Shown one piece after another: positions 15,753-24,213 of a DNA stretch of 41,073 nucleotides. Each line of letters opens with the position of its first letter. Position 1 is the stretch's first letter. The notes under the pieces were generated by a model that was given only the letters and a program-made list of their open reading frames with translations, did no database searches and was not told the origin of the DNA. This DNA is from Alphaproteobacteria bacterium. Its GTDB lineage: Bacteria > Pseudomonadota > Alphaproteobacteria > Rs-D84. The position numbers were made by a program, and so were the translations under genes. The stretch is taken from contig WQXN01000008.1 in NCBI GenBank assembly GCA_009784815.1, forward strand, positions 1 to 41,073, given 5' to 3'.

Positions 15753-15848
15753 GTAAATACTTAACTCCGAATTAATACCTAAGACAATTAGCCTATATCA
15801 AGCACTTATTGCTCGTTTCACATGAAGCGCAAATATTATTCTACTATT

Positions 15849-16109
15849 TTATCCAAGTATTTTCTTAACTTTCGAGATCAAAAGCGACTGCTCGACAGGA
15901 TCGTTGCTGAAGTACCCTTCTACCGCGCCGATGCGTTTCCCGTCTTTATAAAAAATTAAAGCCGGAATTTCTGATAATTCCAGCCCCCGCTTTACTTCGT
16001 CTGTAACCTGAATTCTGACGTGATTCCAGTTATACCCCGCAAAAATTTCGGCCATCGGAACCGACATTATTAAACAGGAATCGTTCTCCCCGTCCCAAAC
16101 TTCCAACAC
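15849..16109 (-). CDS. Thioredoxin-fold domain, detached 3' half of a frame-broken gene
   Basis: 86 aa if begun at GTG 16109. It shows 'VWDGENDSCLIMSVPMAEIF', the strand-helix start of a thioredoxin fold with a single Cys in place of CxxC, and 'SEIPALIFYKDGKRIGAVEGYF', the cis-Pro and beta-hairpin part. There is no Shine-Dalgarno sequence before the GTG, so it is unlikely to be a separate gene. With eight instead of nine G at 16117-16125 it joins the upstream ferredoxin gene as one 203-aa protein (K-V-V-G-G-G-I-T-V-L-E-V-W). It is therefore best read as the off-phase or mis-called second half of that protein. Confidence 0.7.
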   Translation of the reverse strand: MLEVWDGENDSCLIMSVPMAEIFAGYNWNHVRIQVTDEVKRGLELSEIPALIFYKDGKRIGAVEGYFSNDPVEQSLLISKVKKILG

Positions 16110-16461
16110 AGTAATACCCCCCCCCTACAACTTTGGTTTTGTCAATCGCTTCCGCATACGATATAGGCTGCATATCCACAGTGGTCGAGCCATAGCGATC
16201 AACAAACAATTCCTCGACAGTCCTTGGATCGGCGTCGATTTCAGCCATTATCTGTCTTTCTTCCTCGGCGTTTCTTGCAAGACTTAATGCGGCCGCGGGA
16301 CATTCGGCGACGCAAGCTCCGCATCCAACGCATTTAGACTCGTCAAAGTTTATCTTGCGCGCGGCCTTGTCATACTGCAAGGCCTGCGTAGGGCATACCG
16401 CAACCCCTCCGCATATCGGAGAAAGATCGCACACCTTGGGATTTATAATTATTTTATTCAT
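16030..16461 (-). CDS. Ferredoxin (two 4Fe-4S sites) running into a G9 frameshift
   Basis: 143 aa as read. Residues 1-70 form a bacterial-type ferredoxin: 'CDLSPICGGVAVCP' (C-x5-C-x5-CP, odd spacing) and 'CVGCGACVAECP' (canonical CxxCxxCx3CP). A linker (about 75-115) leads to GGG, after which the frame reads 22-30 residues with no homology before the stop. One G fewer would fuse it to the thioredoxin-like domain. The start has AAAGGAG before ATG 16461. The role would be electron transfer coupled to a thiol/redox domain; partner unknown. Confidence 0.75.
   Translation of the reverse strand: MNKIIINPKVCDLSPICGGVAVCPTQALQYDKAARKINFDESKCVGCGACVAECPAAALSLARNAEEERQIMAEIDADPRTVEELFVDRYGSTTVDMQPISYAEAIDKTKVVGGGYYCVGSLGRGERFLFNNVGSDGRNFCGV
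16111..16145 (-). repeat. G9 tract in the ferredoxin-thioredoxin gene
   Basis: Nine C on the plus strand at 16117-16125 (G9 in the gene). Just upstream in the gene a perfect TTGACA (16140-16145) is followed by AAA, and TATTAC (16111-16116) follows the tract at 23 bp, so the arrangement echoes the G-tract promoters although it is coding and too long to serve as a normal spacer. Confidence 0.7.
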
Positions 16462-16523
16462 CTAAAACTCCTTTTGTTTAGATGGCCCAATATAACAAAA
16501 AAAACCAAAAATTTTCAACAAAT

Positions 16524-16551
16524 AAAAACACCCCGTTTCGGGGGTGTTTTT
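16524..16551. terminator. Bidirectional terminator after tRNA-Cys
   Basis: AAAAACACCCCG, a TTT loop, then CGGGGGTGTTTTT. It starts just past the CCA end of tRNA-Cys on the minus strand. Confidence 0.85.
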
Positions 16552-16554
16552 ATT

Positions 16555-16628
16555 TGGAGGCCGAACCCGGAATCGAACCGGGGTGCAAGGATTTGCAGTC
16601 CTCTGCATAACCACTCTGCCATCCGGCC
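16555..16628 (-). tRNA. tRNA-Cys (GCA)
   Basis: Acceptor GGCCGGA/TTCGGCC, anticodon loop CTGCAAA (GCA), T-arm GGTTCGATTCC. The CCA is encoded at 16555-16557. It marks the left side of the defence island. Confidence 0.96.
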
Positions 16629-17298
16629 AATCTGGCCTGCCATCCATAGCCCAAAGGGCGAAGGATGGTGCGGCGGTAAAGTAATCTCTAGTTCCCCATA
16701 CAACAATGGAATAACTGGGGTTTACTGGGCTTTTTCGCGTTTTAATCGCCTTTTTTATGCCCACGTGCCGCACTGTTTGCCCGAATTCTGGCACCTTCGG
16801 CCTTAAAAGTCAAGAATAAGCCCAAAAAAGAACAGGGCTTTTATTCGCAAGAACAGGGAATCTACAGGGAAAATCGACGATTTTGCGAGTTTTTGTATCG
16901 CTCAGATTATCCTACACTTCACAGAATTCTGCCAGTTTTTAAGCATGCACTAATCAAAACCGAGGCAAAGTAGCAGGGAATTTATTTTGCGGTATCAGGG
17001 AATAATTTTTACCCTAACAGCGAAACTTTCCGTGTTAACAGGGAATTTTCACAAAAAACCCAAACACCGAATTATTTACCGAAATAATTACCGGATAACT
17101 GTATTTTTTAGAAAAACGCCCCCTCTTGTGAACTTTGACTTTCTTTTAGAGAAAGTCAAAGATAGCCCTTCCTTGACAACAACCATTGCGTAAATGCATC
17201 CATAGAAAAGACGAATTATAGTCCAATTCCTGTAAAAATAGGCCAAATACTAATTATTGACCCCATTCCAAAACACTTAATCTTAGAAAGTTTTTGAT
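16629..17298. other. Non-coding, AT-rich junction between tRNA-Cys and the defence island
   Basis: No credible gene; the open frames crossing tRNA-Cys are spurious. Five or six copies of (A)CAGGGAA-like words occur between about 16831 and 17045. A perfect 11-bp inverted repeat (TTTGACTTTCT / AGAAAGTCAAA) lies at 17134-17160. No attachment site could be matched to the right side by eye. Base composition falls from the GC-richer flank to AT-rich here. Confidence 0.5.
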
Positions 17299-19833
17299 TT
17301 AAGAGGCTCTTTTATTGGCAACTTGTTGTAATAACTGAGTTGCGGATCTTAATACTACTTCGCTTTCATTTCCTAATAGGATTTTTGCCCATATTGTATC
17401 TATTGCTCTAATTTGCACATTTTGCAGATCAATGTTCTGTACATTTGGCATTTCTGATAGCAATGACTTAATATCGGCTTTGCCGAGTTTATTCATATCA
17501 GGCGTTAGCATTTTTAACATATCTGCTACTTCGATTTTCCTAAGCCCTTCCTGATTTTTGCTAAAGTATTCCATCTGCAATTGACCAAATATCGAAGAGA
17601 ACCAACTGGACAAGATTTGGGCAACAACAATATTATTTGCGGATAAAACAACCAGATTTGTAGATACAAGCATTGGTTGGTCAGTAAAAGATACCTGTCC
17701 ATATCTTCGAGTTGCCCTGGGTAATAAAACCAATTTTCCAGAGAACATATTCGAATACTCTCTTTTAAGAATATCTATGCTTTCATCTGATGTTTTTTCT
17801 TTCTTTAATTGTTTAGCATTTGGATTTACTTTTTGGTTATCTAAGTAGAATTTAACCAAAGACGAAACATCGGCCTTTGAGAGTTTATCTAAATCTGCAC
17901 ACACATTATCACCTACGGTATACAGCCCCAAAGATTCGGGAACATTTCGCAGTCCTTTGACAGTTGGCAAGGTCGGCAGGTGATCTTTGAATAGCGCAGG
18001 GTTTAAAAAGATTAAATCGCTAAGACCTGCATTTCCCGCAGTTCCGCGTCTGATGTCATAGCCTAAAGTATCCAGTGGTGACAACAGATTTTGCCTTGAT
18101 AAATTACCTATAAAAAGCTCCAGTTTTTCATTTGTACTATCAGCGCTTCTCCAGCCAGTATCGGTAGTTTCAGCAAGAATATTTGCCGCAACAAACTTTG
18201 CTTCGACCCCAGGCATTATATCAACAAATATATTGCTGTTTATACCATTCGTAACAGCCCCCAAGAACTCATCTATATCGATATCTGCAATTTTACAGTT
18301 GCTTGAAATGATTTTTATATGATCGGCTTGCATTCCTTTTATTCCAACGCAAACGAATGTGGATTTTGTAACTTCATCAAATAAACTTTCCCGCGGGTAA
18401 GTAAATATCATTCTTAAGCCAAACTTCTCTAATAAAAGCTTTCTTAATGCTACAGCTTCTTGACCTGTCGCGGATAGACAGGTAGTTGGCAAGATGCAAG
18501 ATATTACTGTACCATCGGCTAGATTTGCTAACAGCAATTCAAGAAAGACACCCTCTAAGCCCATTTGACCTATATTTGTAGATGATTCTCCTAATATGTC
18601 GACAATCCTATCGGATAATATGTTTTTCTTTCCAATACAGTCTATGCCACGAACAAAAGGCGGATTTAAAACTATGACTTTTACATCCGAAAAATAAGTC
18701 TGCGCCAGTTCACTCAGATTTTTTGACGATACTTCTGGGCAATTATCACGATTGATCGTTTGTGGATACGTAAGCCCCAGTCGTAGCGATAGCAATTCGC
18801 CTAAAGAACTTTTAATGTCATTGGCTTTAATTTGTTTTGGAGTGATATTAAAGATATTTGCCGCAGATGCTAGCAAACTTCCACTTCCGGCCGCAGGATC
18901 ACAGACTTTTCCCTCTGACGGAACATTGGGCAATAGACTCTTGGCTAAGACTGCGACAACATTTGCCAGCTCCAGATCGGTAGCAACTTCGCCATCAGAA
19001 TGTTCGCATCCCGCTGACACAATCTGATGCAAAGTATCTGCTATTGCATCTCCTGATATATTTTGTTTGCCTAATTTGAAAAGTTCGCCAAGCAAATGGG
19101 CATCGAGATTGGCTTCTTCGGCATAAAGATCCGCATTATAATCAAATATACTATGGAAATTCACCCTAGATGCAGTTTCACAAATCTGCCTTATATCACC
19201 TTTAAGAAGCCGAATATCCGACAATTCATTTCTTCCGATGCTAGACAACGAGCCTCGTATATACTCATACAAGAGAACAGCTAAATTGCTTTTCCACAAC
19301 CTCGGATTGTCTTTGCTTTGCTCCATAATTTCTGCAAAATTATCCAGAGTAATAAACGGACGCGCAGTGTTATTTATTATGCGTGAAAACCTATCAACGA
19401 ATACTCCAGTTAGCTTTTCGACAAGATCTCTATCAGAAAGCTTGCCTATTTGAATAAGTCCTGGCTCTAATATCTGCTGAAAGATTCTGGGTCTTGCAGG
19501 GTCGTATTTAAAAGGGATTAAGCATTCAAGGTTAGTCACAAAATAGTATGGAGCTTCTAAATTTTTTGCACTTTCTTTGACATATGATTCAGCCTGAATC
19601 TGATATCTGGCACTATTTACATCTTGTGGGGTACGTTTTACTTCGATAATAGAAAATATCTTTCCTGTATTTTTATTTCGAATTGTGAAATCTGCTTCCA
19701 ACGATCCAATCATAAGATGATGAACCACTTCGTATGTATCTGATAGATTTAAGCTATGCAAAGCTCTGTTAAGAGCCTCCTTGCATATTGGGTGGAATTC
19801 GTTCACTTCAGAAGAATAATACGATAGAGCCAT
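17299..19833 (-). CDS. Type IIG-like fused PD-(D/E)xK nuclease and N6-adenine methyltransferase
   Basis: 844 aa. The N-terminal nuclease fold has D48 in 'LEADFTI' and E64-x-K66 in 'SIIEVKR', the PD-(D/E)xK triad. A helical part (about 150-300) precedes the methylase: motif I 'CDPAAGSGSLL' (311-321) and motif IV 'NPPF' (390-393). The C-terminal part (about 560-800) should hold the target recognition and coiled regions ('GLRKIEVADMLKML'). This order, nuclease, helices, methylase, recognition, is that of type IIG enzymes, a little short of their usual 900-1100 aa. It would cut DNA lacking its own methylation. It begins 2 nt after the C5 methylase stop, in a three-methylase operon. AT-rich codon use suggests transfer. 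Confidence 0.78.
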   Translation of the reverse strand: MALSYYSSEVNEFHPICKEALNRALHSLNLSDTYEVVHHLMIGSLEADFTIRNKNTGKIFSIIEVKRTPQDVNSARYQIQAESYVKESAKNLEAPYYFVTNLECLIPFKYDPARPRIFQQILEPGLIQIGKLSDRDLVEKLTGVFVDRFSRIINNTARPFITLDNFAEIMEQSKDNPRLWKSNLAVLLYEYIRGSLSSIGRNELSDIRLLKGDIRQICETASRVNFHSIFDYNADLYAEEANLDAHLLGELFKLGKQNISGDAIADTLHQIVSAGCEHSDGEVATDLELANVVAVLAKSLLPNVPSEGKVCDPAAGSGSLLASAANIFNITPKQIKANDIKSSLGELLSLRLGLTYPQTINRDNCPEVSSKNLSELAQTYFSDVKVIVLNPPFVRGIDCIGKKNILSDRIVDILGESSTNIGQMGLEGVFLELLLANLADGTVISCILPTTCLSATGQEAVALRKLLLEKFGLRMIFTYPRESLFDEVTKSTFVCVGIKGMQADHIKIISSNCKIADIDIDEFLGAVTNGINSNIFVDIMPGVEAKFVAANILAETTDTGWRSADSTNEKLELFIGNLSRQNLLSPLDTLGYDIRRGTAGNAGLSDLIFLNPALFKDHLPTLPTVKGLRNVPESLGLYTVGDNVCADLDKLSKADVSSLVKFYLDNQKVNPNAKQLKKEKTSDESIDILKREYSNMFSGKLVLLPRATRRYGQVSFTDQPMLVSTNLVVLSANNIVVAQILSSWFSSIFGQLQMEYFSKNQEGLRKIEVADMLKMLTPDMNKLGKADIKSLLSEMPNVQNIDLQNVQIRAIDTIWAKILLGNESEVVLRSATQLLQQVANKRAS

Positions 19834-19835
19834 CG

Positions 19836-20918
19836 TTAAACTGTCTCCAAATGCTTTCTTATTTGTTTTGCAATAGCTCTAGCCATTATTGGCGGAACAG
19901 CATTTCCAACGATTGTGCATTTATCCCGAGTGCTTTTTGCAATAAGGTCATAGTTATCAGGAAAACTTTGCAATCTCAAAGCCTCACGTATTGTAATAAG
20001 CCTCGCCTGATCATAATGGATATTACAGCCAACATTTGGTCGATTAAAATATGTGTTTATGGTATAGGACGGCTTGCTTGGCGACAATCTTCCATAACAA
20101 GTTGTGTGACCGCCAGTTTCTTGCAATCTACGTATACGCTTAGAATTTACGGATTTTGGAACATCCATGTAATTTCCACCGGGCTTTACATGCTTGATTA
20201 TATATTTATCAAGCTCGCTCAATGTAAATGCAGAATGCCCACTAGTGCGTTTGGAAGTCCCCCTAATATTTTTTTGGAATGCTGTTTTGGGCAAATGAAT
20301 GTATGCAGCCTGTCCTGTTGATAATTCCCCAAGATCAGACAACGCATCTTTTGCAGAAACATGTTTTTCTTTACGACCGTCACCGTGAGTTTCCGTAGGA
20401 AATTCAAACTTTGCTTTACCTTTTACTCCAACAATTATAACGCGCTTACGATGCTGTGGCACTCCATAATCTGCGGCATTCACAACTTTGTGAGTGACAG
20501 TATATCCGATAGAGCTAAATTCTTCTACCAGCAAATCTAGTATCTTTTTCCCTTCGCTATTCTTTGCGGACAACAAACCAACAACATTTTCGAACATAAA
20601 CATCTTTGGCTTAAGTGTTTTAATTATATCCATATATCTCCAGACCAACCGACCTCTATCATCTTCAGTTTGCCGCTTACCTATAAGGGAAAATGACTGG
20701 CATGGAGGCCCCCCAACAACAATGTCACATCTGGGTATAGTTTTTAAATCAACGGTATTTATGTCTGCGCAAACAATATGATCGCCAATATTATGTTTAT
20801 AGGTATCGACTGCGCTTCGCATATTATCAACAGCCCAGACAATATCAAAACCCTCTTGGATAAATCCCAAGTCCAACCCGCCCCCACCGGAAAACAAGCT
20901 AACGACTCTAATTGACAT
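19836..20918 (-). CDS. DNA (cytosine-5-)-methyltransferase
   Basis: 360 aa from ATG 20918; a longer frame from 20975 would overlap the upstream gene by 68 bp and lacks support. Motif I 'VVSLFSGGGGLDLGF' (5-19), motif IV 'GGPPCQSFSLIGKRQ' with catalytic C73, motif VI 'FENVVGL' (E110), motif VIII 'QHRKRVIIVG' and motif X 'VGNAVPPIMARAIA' are all present. The region between VIII and IX, the target domain, is short. It methylates cytosine in a specific sequence. It overlaps the N6 methylase gene by 11 bp and is followed 2 nt later by the nuclease-methylase fusion, so all three act as one unit. Confidence 0.93.
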   Translation of the reverse strand: MSIRVVSLFSGGGGLDLGFIQEGFDIVWAVDNMRSAVDTYKHNIGDHIVCADINTVDLKTIPRCDIVVGGPPCQSFSLIGKRQTEDDRGRLVWRYMDIIKTLKPKMFMFENVVGLLSAKNSEGKKILDLLVEEFSSIGYTVTHKVVNAADYGVPQHRKRVIIVGVKGKAKFEFPTETHGDGRKEKHVSAKDALSDLGELSTGQAAYIHLPKTAFQKNIRGTSKRTSGHSAFTLSELDKYIIKHVKPGGNYMDVPKSVNSKRIRRLQETGGHTTCYGRLSPSKPSYTINTYFNRPNVGCNIHYDQARLITIREALRLQSFPDNYDLIAKSTRDKCTIVGNAVPPIMARAIAKQIRKHLETV

Positions 20919-22368
20919 TTCCCCCAAGTCTCCTTCTCTTGTTTTCATTATACCTTTTTTCGATATCTTTTGCACCTATTTTTTCATATTTTGCAATAAT
21001 TTCTGTCATTTGGCGTATTAAATCGCTAGATTTGGCTTTATCGTACTTTTTCGCTAAATCTCTGAGTTTTTCTGTGCTTGATGTGCTAAATTTCGAAACA
21101 TCTGGTAGATACAGTTGCTTAAAGTCATATGTCTGAAGTTTTAATAGTCCATTCCCATAAGTTTTGCCCATATCTTCGAGCTGAGTATAGGTATAAAAAT
21201 TATTCAATAGAGCTAACAATAAGTATTTGTCTATCTTTGGTTGAATTATGTAGAAATTATCTCTAACTAAATCCTCACTTGAATTTAAAAGGAATTCCAT
21301 ATTATCTCGGATAATATAACTAAAAATTATACCATGACAGTCAATAGCTTTAATACAATACCAGTCAGGCTCTCTGTTTGTTATTTTTTTGTACAAAACA
21401 CTAGGTTCCTGTTTCTTCAAAATAACATTTTTGTATTCATTAATATACCATTCCAAGCTTGGATATTTTGAAATATTGGTATGTGTTGGTATTATTAATA
21501 CAGAATCAAGACTTGAGCCTTGTGCCAAGTTTTTAGGAGAAGATATTATAGGGTAAATGAATTTTGCACATCCTGTACATTTATCAAACTTAGGATTTAT
21601 AAACATTTCATTGTAGCCTGTTGTTATTCCTCGCCGAATAGATGCATAGTCTTCAAAATTAGCCTTGGAGCGCTCCAGATTGTCTGACTTATTTGTTTTT
21701 ATTATTTCTATAAGAGTGCTCCCATTGGAAACAAGTTCAAGCTTTTTTGTTCGCTCACAATTGTGACTCTTGATAATTTTAAGTATTATAACATCAACTA
21801 ACGCACCAGATGTAAAGGCTGTCGTGCGAACATCAATCTCCATAGAAATATGGCCATAAGTGTTAATTACAGATAAAAGAGATTGCTCGTTTTTAGAGTT
21901 GCGCCATGAATTTGGGAATATAACTATCAGCTCCCCCCCCACCTCCAGCAAATCTAATGCTTTTTGTATGAAATATAAATACATATTAGAATTTGCAGGA
22001 AGGGATTTATATAGAGGATTTTGTCTCAGAGATGCTTTAGAGATTCCATATAAATCCAGCTTGTCAATAGCTTCATGCCTGATGTATGGCGGGTTCATAA
22101 TTATGCCATGTATTTTAGCATCAGGAACAAAGCTCAAAAAGTCAGTATTGTGTATTTCGATTTGCGAACTATTGAATTTGCCAAATAATTCCTTATCGAG
22201 CTCTACACCAATTAGGTTTTTATACCATGAAGATAGGCTATCTAAAAATACTCCTTCACCGAAGCAGGGGTCAAGTATGGTCTTGTCCTTACCAACAGAC
22301 AGAAGTCCGACCATATAGTCAGCAATTTGCCGTAGGGTAAACACCTGCCCAAGGGCTTTATTGGTCAT
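20908..22368 (-). CDS. Eco57I-class N6-adenine DNA methyltransferase with in-frame G8 tract
   Basis: 486 aa from ATG 22368, which has AGGAGG 9 nt upstream; a start at 22416 is possible but less supported. 'GQVFTLRQIADYMVGLL' is the typical N-terminus of this class, motif I is 'DPCFGEGVFL' (33-42) and motif IV is 'NPPYIRHE' (92-99). The C-terminal half includes 'RRGITTGYNEMFI', the usual start of the target-recognition region. The codons for V-G-G-E (about 143-146) hold eight consecutive G (plus-strand C8 at 21933-21940) in the 'L-x-x-GG-x-L-V-x-I-x-P' strand, so one-base slippage would switch the enzyme off. First gene of the operon; it would protect sites cut by the fusion enzyme. Confidence 0.88.
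   Translation of the reverse strand: MTNKALGQVFTLRQIADYMVGLLSVGKDKTILDPCFGEGVFLDSLSSWYKNLIGVELDKELFGKFNSSQIEIHNTDFLSFVPDAKIHGIIMNPPYIRHEAIDKLDLYGISKASLRQNPLYKSLPANSNMYLYFIQKALDLLEVGGELIVIFPNSWRNSKNEQSLLSVINTYGHISMEIDVRTTAFTSGALVDVIILKIIKSHNCERTKKLELVSNGSTLIEIIKTNKSDNLERSKANFEDYASIRRGITTGYNEMFINPKFDKCTGCAKFIYPIISSPKNLAQGSSLDSVLIIPTHTNISKYPSLEWYINEYKNVILKKQEPSVLYKKITNREPDWYCIKAIDCHGIIFSYIIRDNMEFLLNSSEDLVRDNFYIIQPKIDKYLLLALLNNFYTYTQLEDMGKTYGNGLLKLQTYDFKQLYLPDVSKFSTSSTEKLRDLAKKYDKAKSSDLIRQMTEIIAKYEKIGAKDIEKRYNENKRRRLGGNVN
21933..21940 (-). repeat. G8 homopolymer inside the N6 methylase gene
   Basis: Eight C on the plus strand, coding V-G-G-E on the minus strand. The frame is open at eight. Confidence 0.85.
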
Positions 22369-22497
22369 TTCCTGGAGCCTCCTGTCCTTCGCTTTTATAA
22401 TAGCGATATAAAACAAGGAAATCCATAGTTAAATGGAGCTAAAAATAAATCGCAATAAACAAGGCCTTACTGCGCTAATATAAGCCCAACAACTCGA

Positions 22498-22526
22498 TTG
22501 ATTTTTCTGGATGTGCCCCCTATAAT
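22498..22526 (+). promoter_or_regulatory. KAP NTPase promoter, leaderless
   Basis: TTGATT (22498-22503), 17-bp spacer, TATAAT (22521-22526), then 7 nt and ATG 22534. No Shine-Dalgarno sequence. It is divergent from the methylase operon. Confidence 0.65.
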
Positions 22527-22533
22527 CCATATT

Positions 22534-24210
22534 ATGGGTAAATACGACAAAATCTTTAAAAATGATAAACTTAGCATTCAATCGGATGTCGTAGATTTTG
22601 CGCACTTGATAGAACAAGAAGGTGGCGAGGCAAAGGTTTATTCAATTTCTGCTGAATTTGGTATAGGAAAAACATTCTTTTGCGATAGATTGCAGGAAGT
22701 CCTTACGCTGGATGGTATCCCAGTCGCAAAGATGAATATCTGGGAAATGGATTTTTATGAAGATCCGTTGATTCCGATACTTATCAAAATTCAGGAAGTT
22801 TATAAAAAGCATCATAAATTTTCGACAGCGGCAAAATGGACGTGGAAAAGAATAATAAATTTTCCAAGGGCGTTATTTTCAGCGACCACAGCCACTGCAT
22901 CCCAGGCGGGGTGTGGGGCTAGATTTGACTTTGATAAGTTTATTAAAACATATAAAAATCTAAACCAAAAGACAGAAATTTATGGCGAGTATAAAAAATA
23001 TGAAAAAGAGCTTAAACTTCTAAAAGGATTTTTACAGAGCTGGGCAAAGGAAACTAAAAAACCGATAATTATCATTATCGATGAAATGGATAGATGCCGA
23101 CCAGACTATGCAGTAAAAACATTAGAGGTTCTGAAGCACTTCTTTGATATCCAAGGCTTTGTATTTGTCCTTGCGCTTGATGAAAAACAACTGGAAACCT
23201 CTGTCAAATGCCTGTTCGGAACAGAAAACTTTGATGGCTATAAACGGAAATTTATAAATAACTCATTCCTGTTGCCTGCACCCGATAAAATAAAGTTTGT
23301 AGATTTCTTGTATGAAAAGACCGGCATAGCTAAGACTATTGGAAAGATTCAAAAAGACAATCGTGACCTAGTATTCAAAATAAAGATCGATGGATACGGT
23401 AATTTTGTTCACCAGAATTTTGGTGTTGGTCAAAGTCAGGGCGATGTTAAAGAACTAACAAGATTTAATGATATGCAAACTCCGGAATCTATCATAAAAC
23501 GATACTTTGCGGCATACAGCATTTGGTTCAAATTTTCATTACGACAGATGGAACAGGTCTTCGACAGACTGGTTCTGTTTGCAAAAGAAATTGCCAATAG
23601 CAATGAACTATTTTCCCCTGATTTGGCCGTATTGCTCGTATGTTTGCATGAATTTGATGTAAAAATATATGCTGATTTGCGCAAAAGCAACAACCATCAT
23701 ATTTATGGAATAAATCCTGGCATTATAAACAAAATATATTGTGGCAGCCAAATAACTTCTTGTGCATATCAAGTGTATAAAGAAAAATCCTTTGAAATGT
23801 TCGATGGAAATTTTAATAGAACGCTTGTTCCTAAAATACCACTTGTGGCAAGATATTCAGGAACAATAGAACCATATAGAGACTCAAAAACTACAGTTAT
23901 ACATGATAATGTTGATCGTTTTTTTATCCCAGATCCGAAAGCAGAACCGCCGCTTAAATGGCTTATTGAAATTCAAGATTCAGATAACGGAATATATTCC
24001 AGCATAGATAATAATGGTAGAATTGCACAAATCACTAAATCAAAGCATAACGCCCAATGGGAAACGCTTGAGCCTGATATAGACACCGCCAGCACCTTTG
24101 ACTTAGACCAATTCCGACTGACTTATTTTTCAAAGATGGATTTTATATCGAAATTCAAGTCAGCTGAACCAGCCAAATCATCAGAACCTACAACAACCAC
24201 GCATGAATGA
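22534..24210 (+). CDS. KAP-family P-loop NTPase
   Basis: 558 aa from ATG 22534 (a longer frame from 22498 lies inside the promoter). Walker A is 'AEFGIGKTFF' (40-49) and Walker B 'IIIIIDEMDR' (178-187), followed by 'YAVKTLEVLKHFFDIQGFVFVLALDEKQL', the signature of KAP NTPases. The usual transmembrane inserts are not evident. KAP proteins are often in defence islands, and related ones have been linked to phage exclusion. The effector and trigger are not known. It ends 3 bp from the stop of the convergent RloC gene, a tight junction. Confidence 0.85.
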   Translation: MGKYDKIFKNDKLSIQSDVVDFAHLIEQEGGEAKVYSISAEFGIGKTFFCDRLQEVLTLDGIPVAKMNIWEMDFYEDPLIPILIKIQEVYKKHHKFSTAAKWTWKRIINFPRALFSATTATASQAGCGARFDFDKFIKTYKNLNQKTEIYGEYKKYEKELKLLKGFLQSWAKETKKPIIIIIDEMDRCRPDYAVKTLEVLKHFFDIQGFVFVLALDEKQLETSVKCLFGTENFDGYKRKFINNSFLLPAPDKIKFVDFLYEKTGIAKTIGKIQKDNRDLVFKIKIDGYGNFVHQNFGVGQSQGDVKELTRFNDMQTPESIIKRYFAAYSIWFKFSLRQMEQVFDRLVLFAKEIANSNELFSPDLAVLLVCLHEFDVKIYADLRKSNNHHIYGINPGIINKIYCGSQITSCAYQVYKEKSFEMFDGNFNRTLVPKIPLVARYSGTIEPYRDSKTTVIHDNVDRFFIPDPKAEPPLKWLIEIQDSDNGIYSSIDNNGRIAQITKSKHNAQWETLEPDIDTASTFDLDQFRLTYFSKMDFISKFKSAEPAKSSEPTTTTHE

Positions 24211-24213
24211 GAA

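Noticed and set aside
16474-16806. Open frames on both strands spanning tRNA-Cys
   Set aside because: They cross the tRNA and its terminator and give the well-known spurious peptides read from tRNA genes; no Shine-Dalgarno sequence.
20919-20975. Longer N-terminus for the C5 methylase
   Set aside because: It would overlap the upstream gene by 68 bp, and homology starts only at MSIRVVSLFSGGGG.
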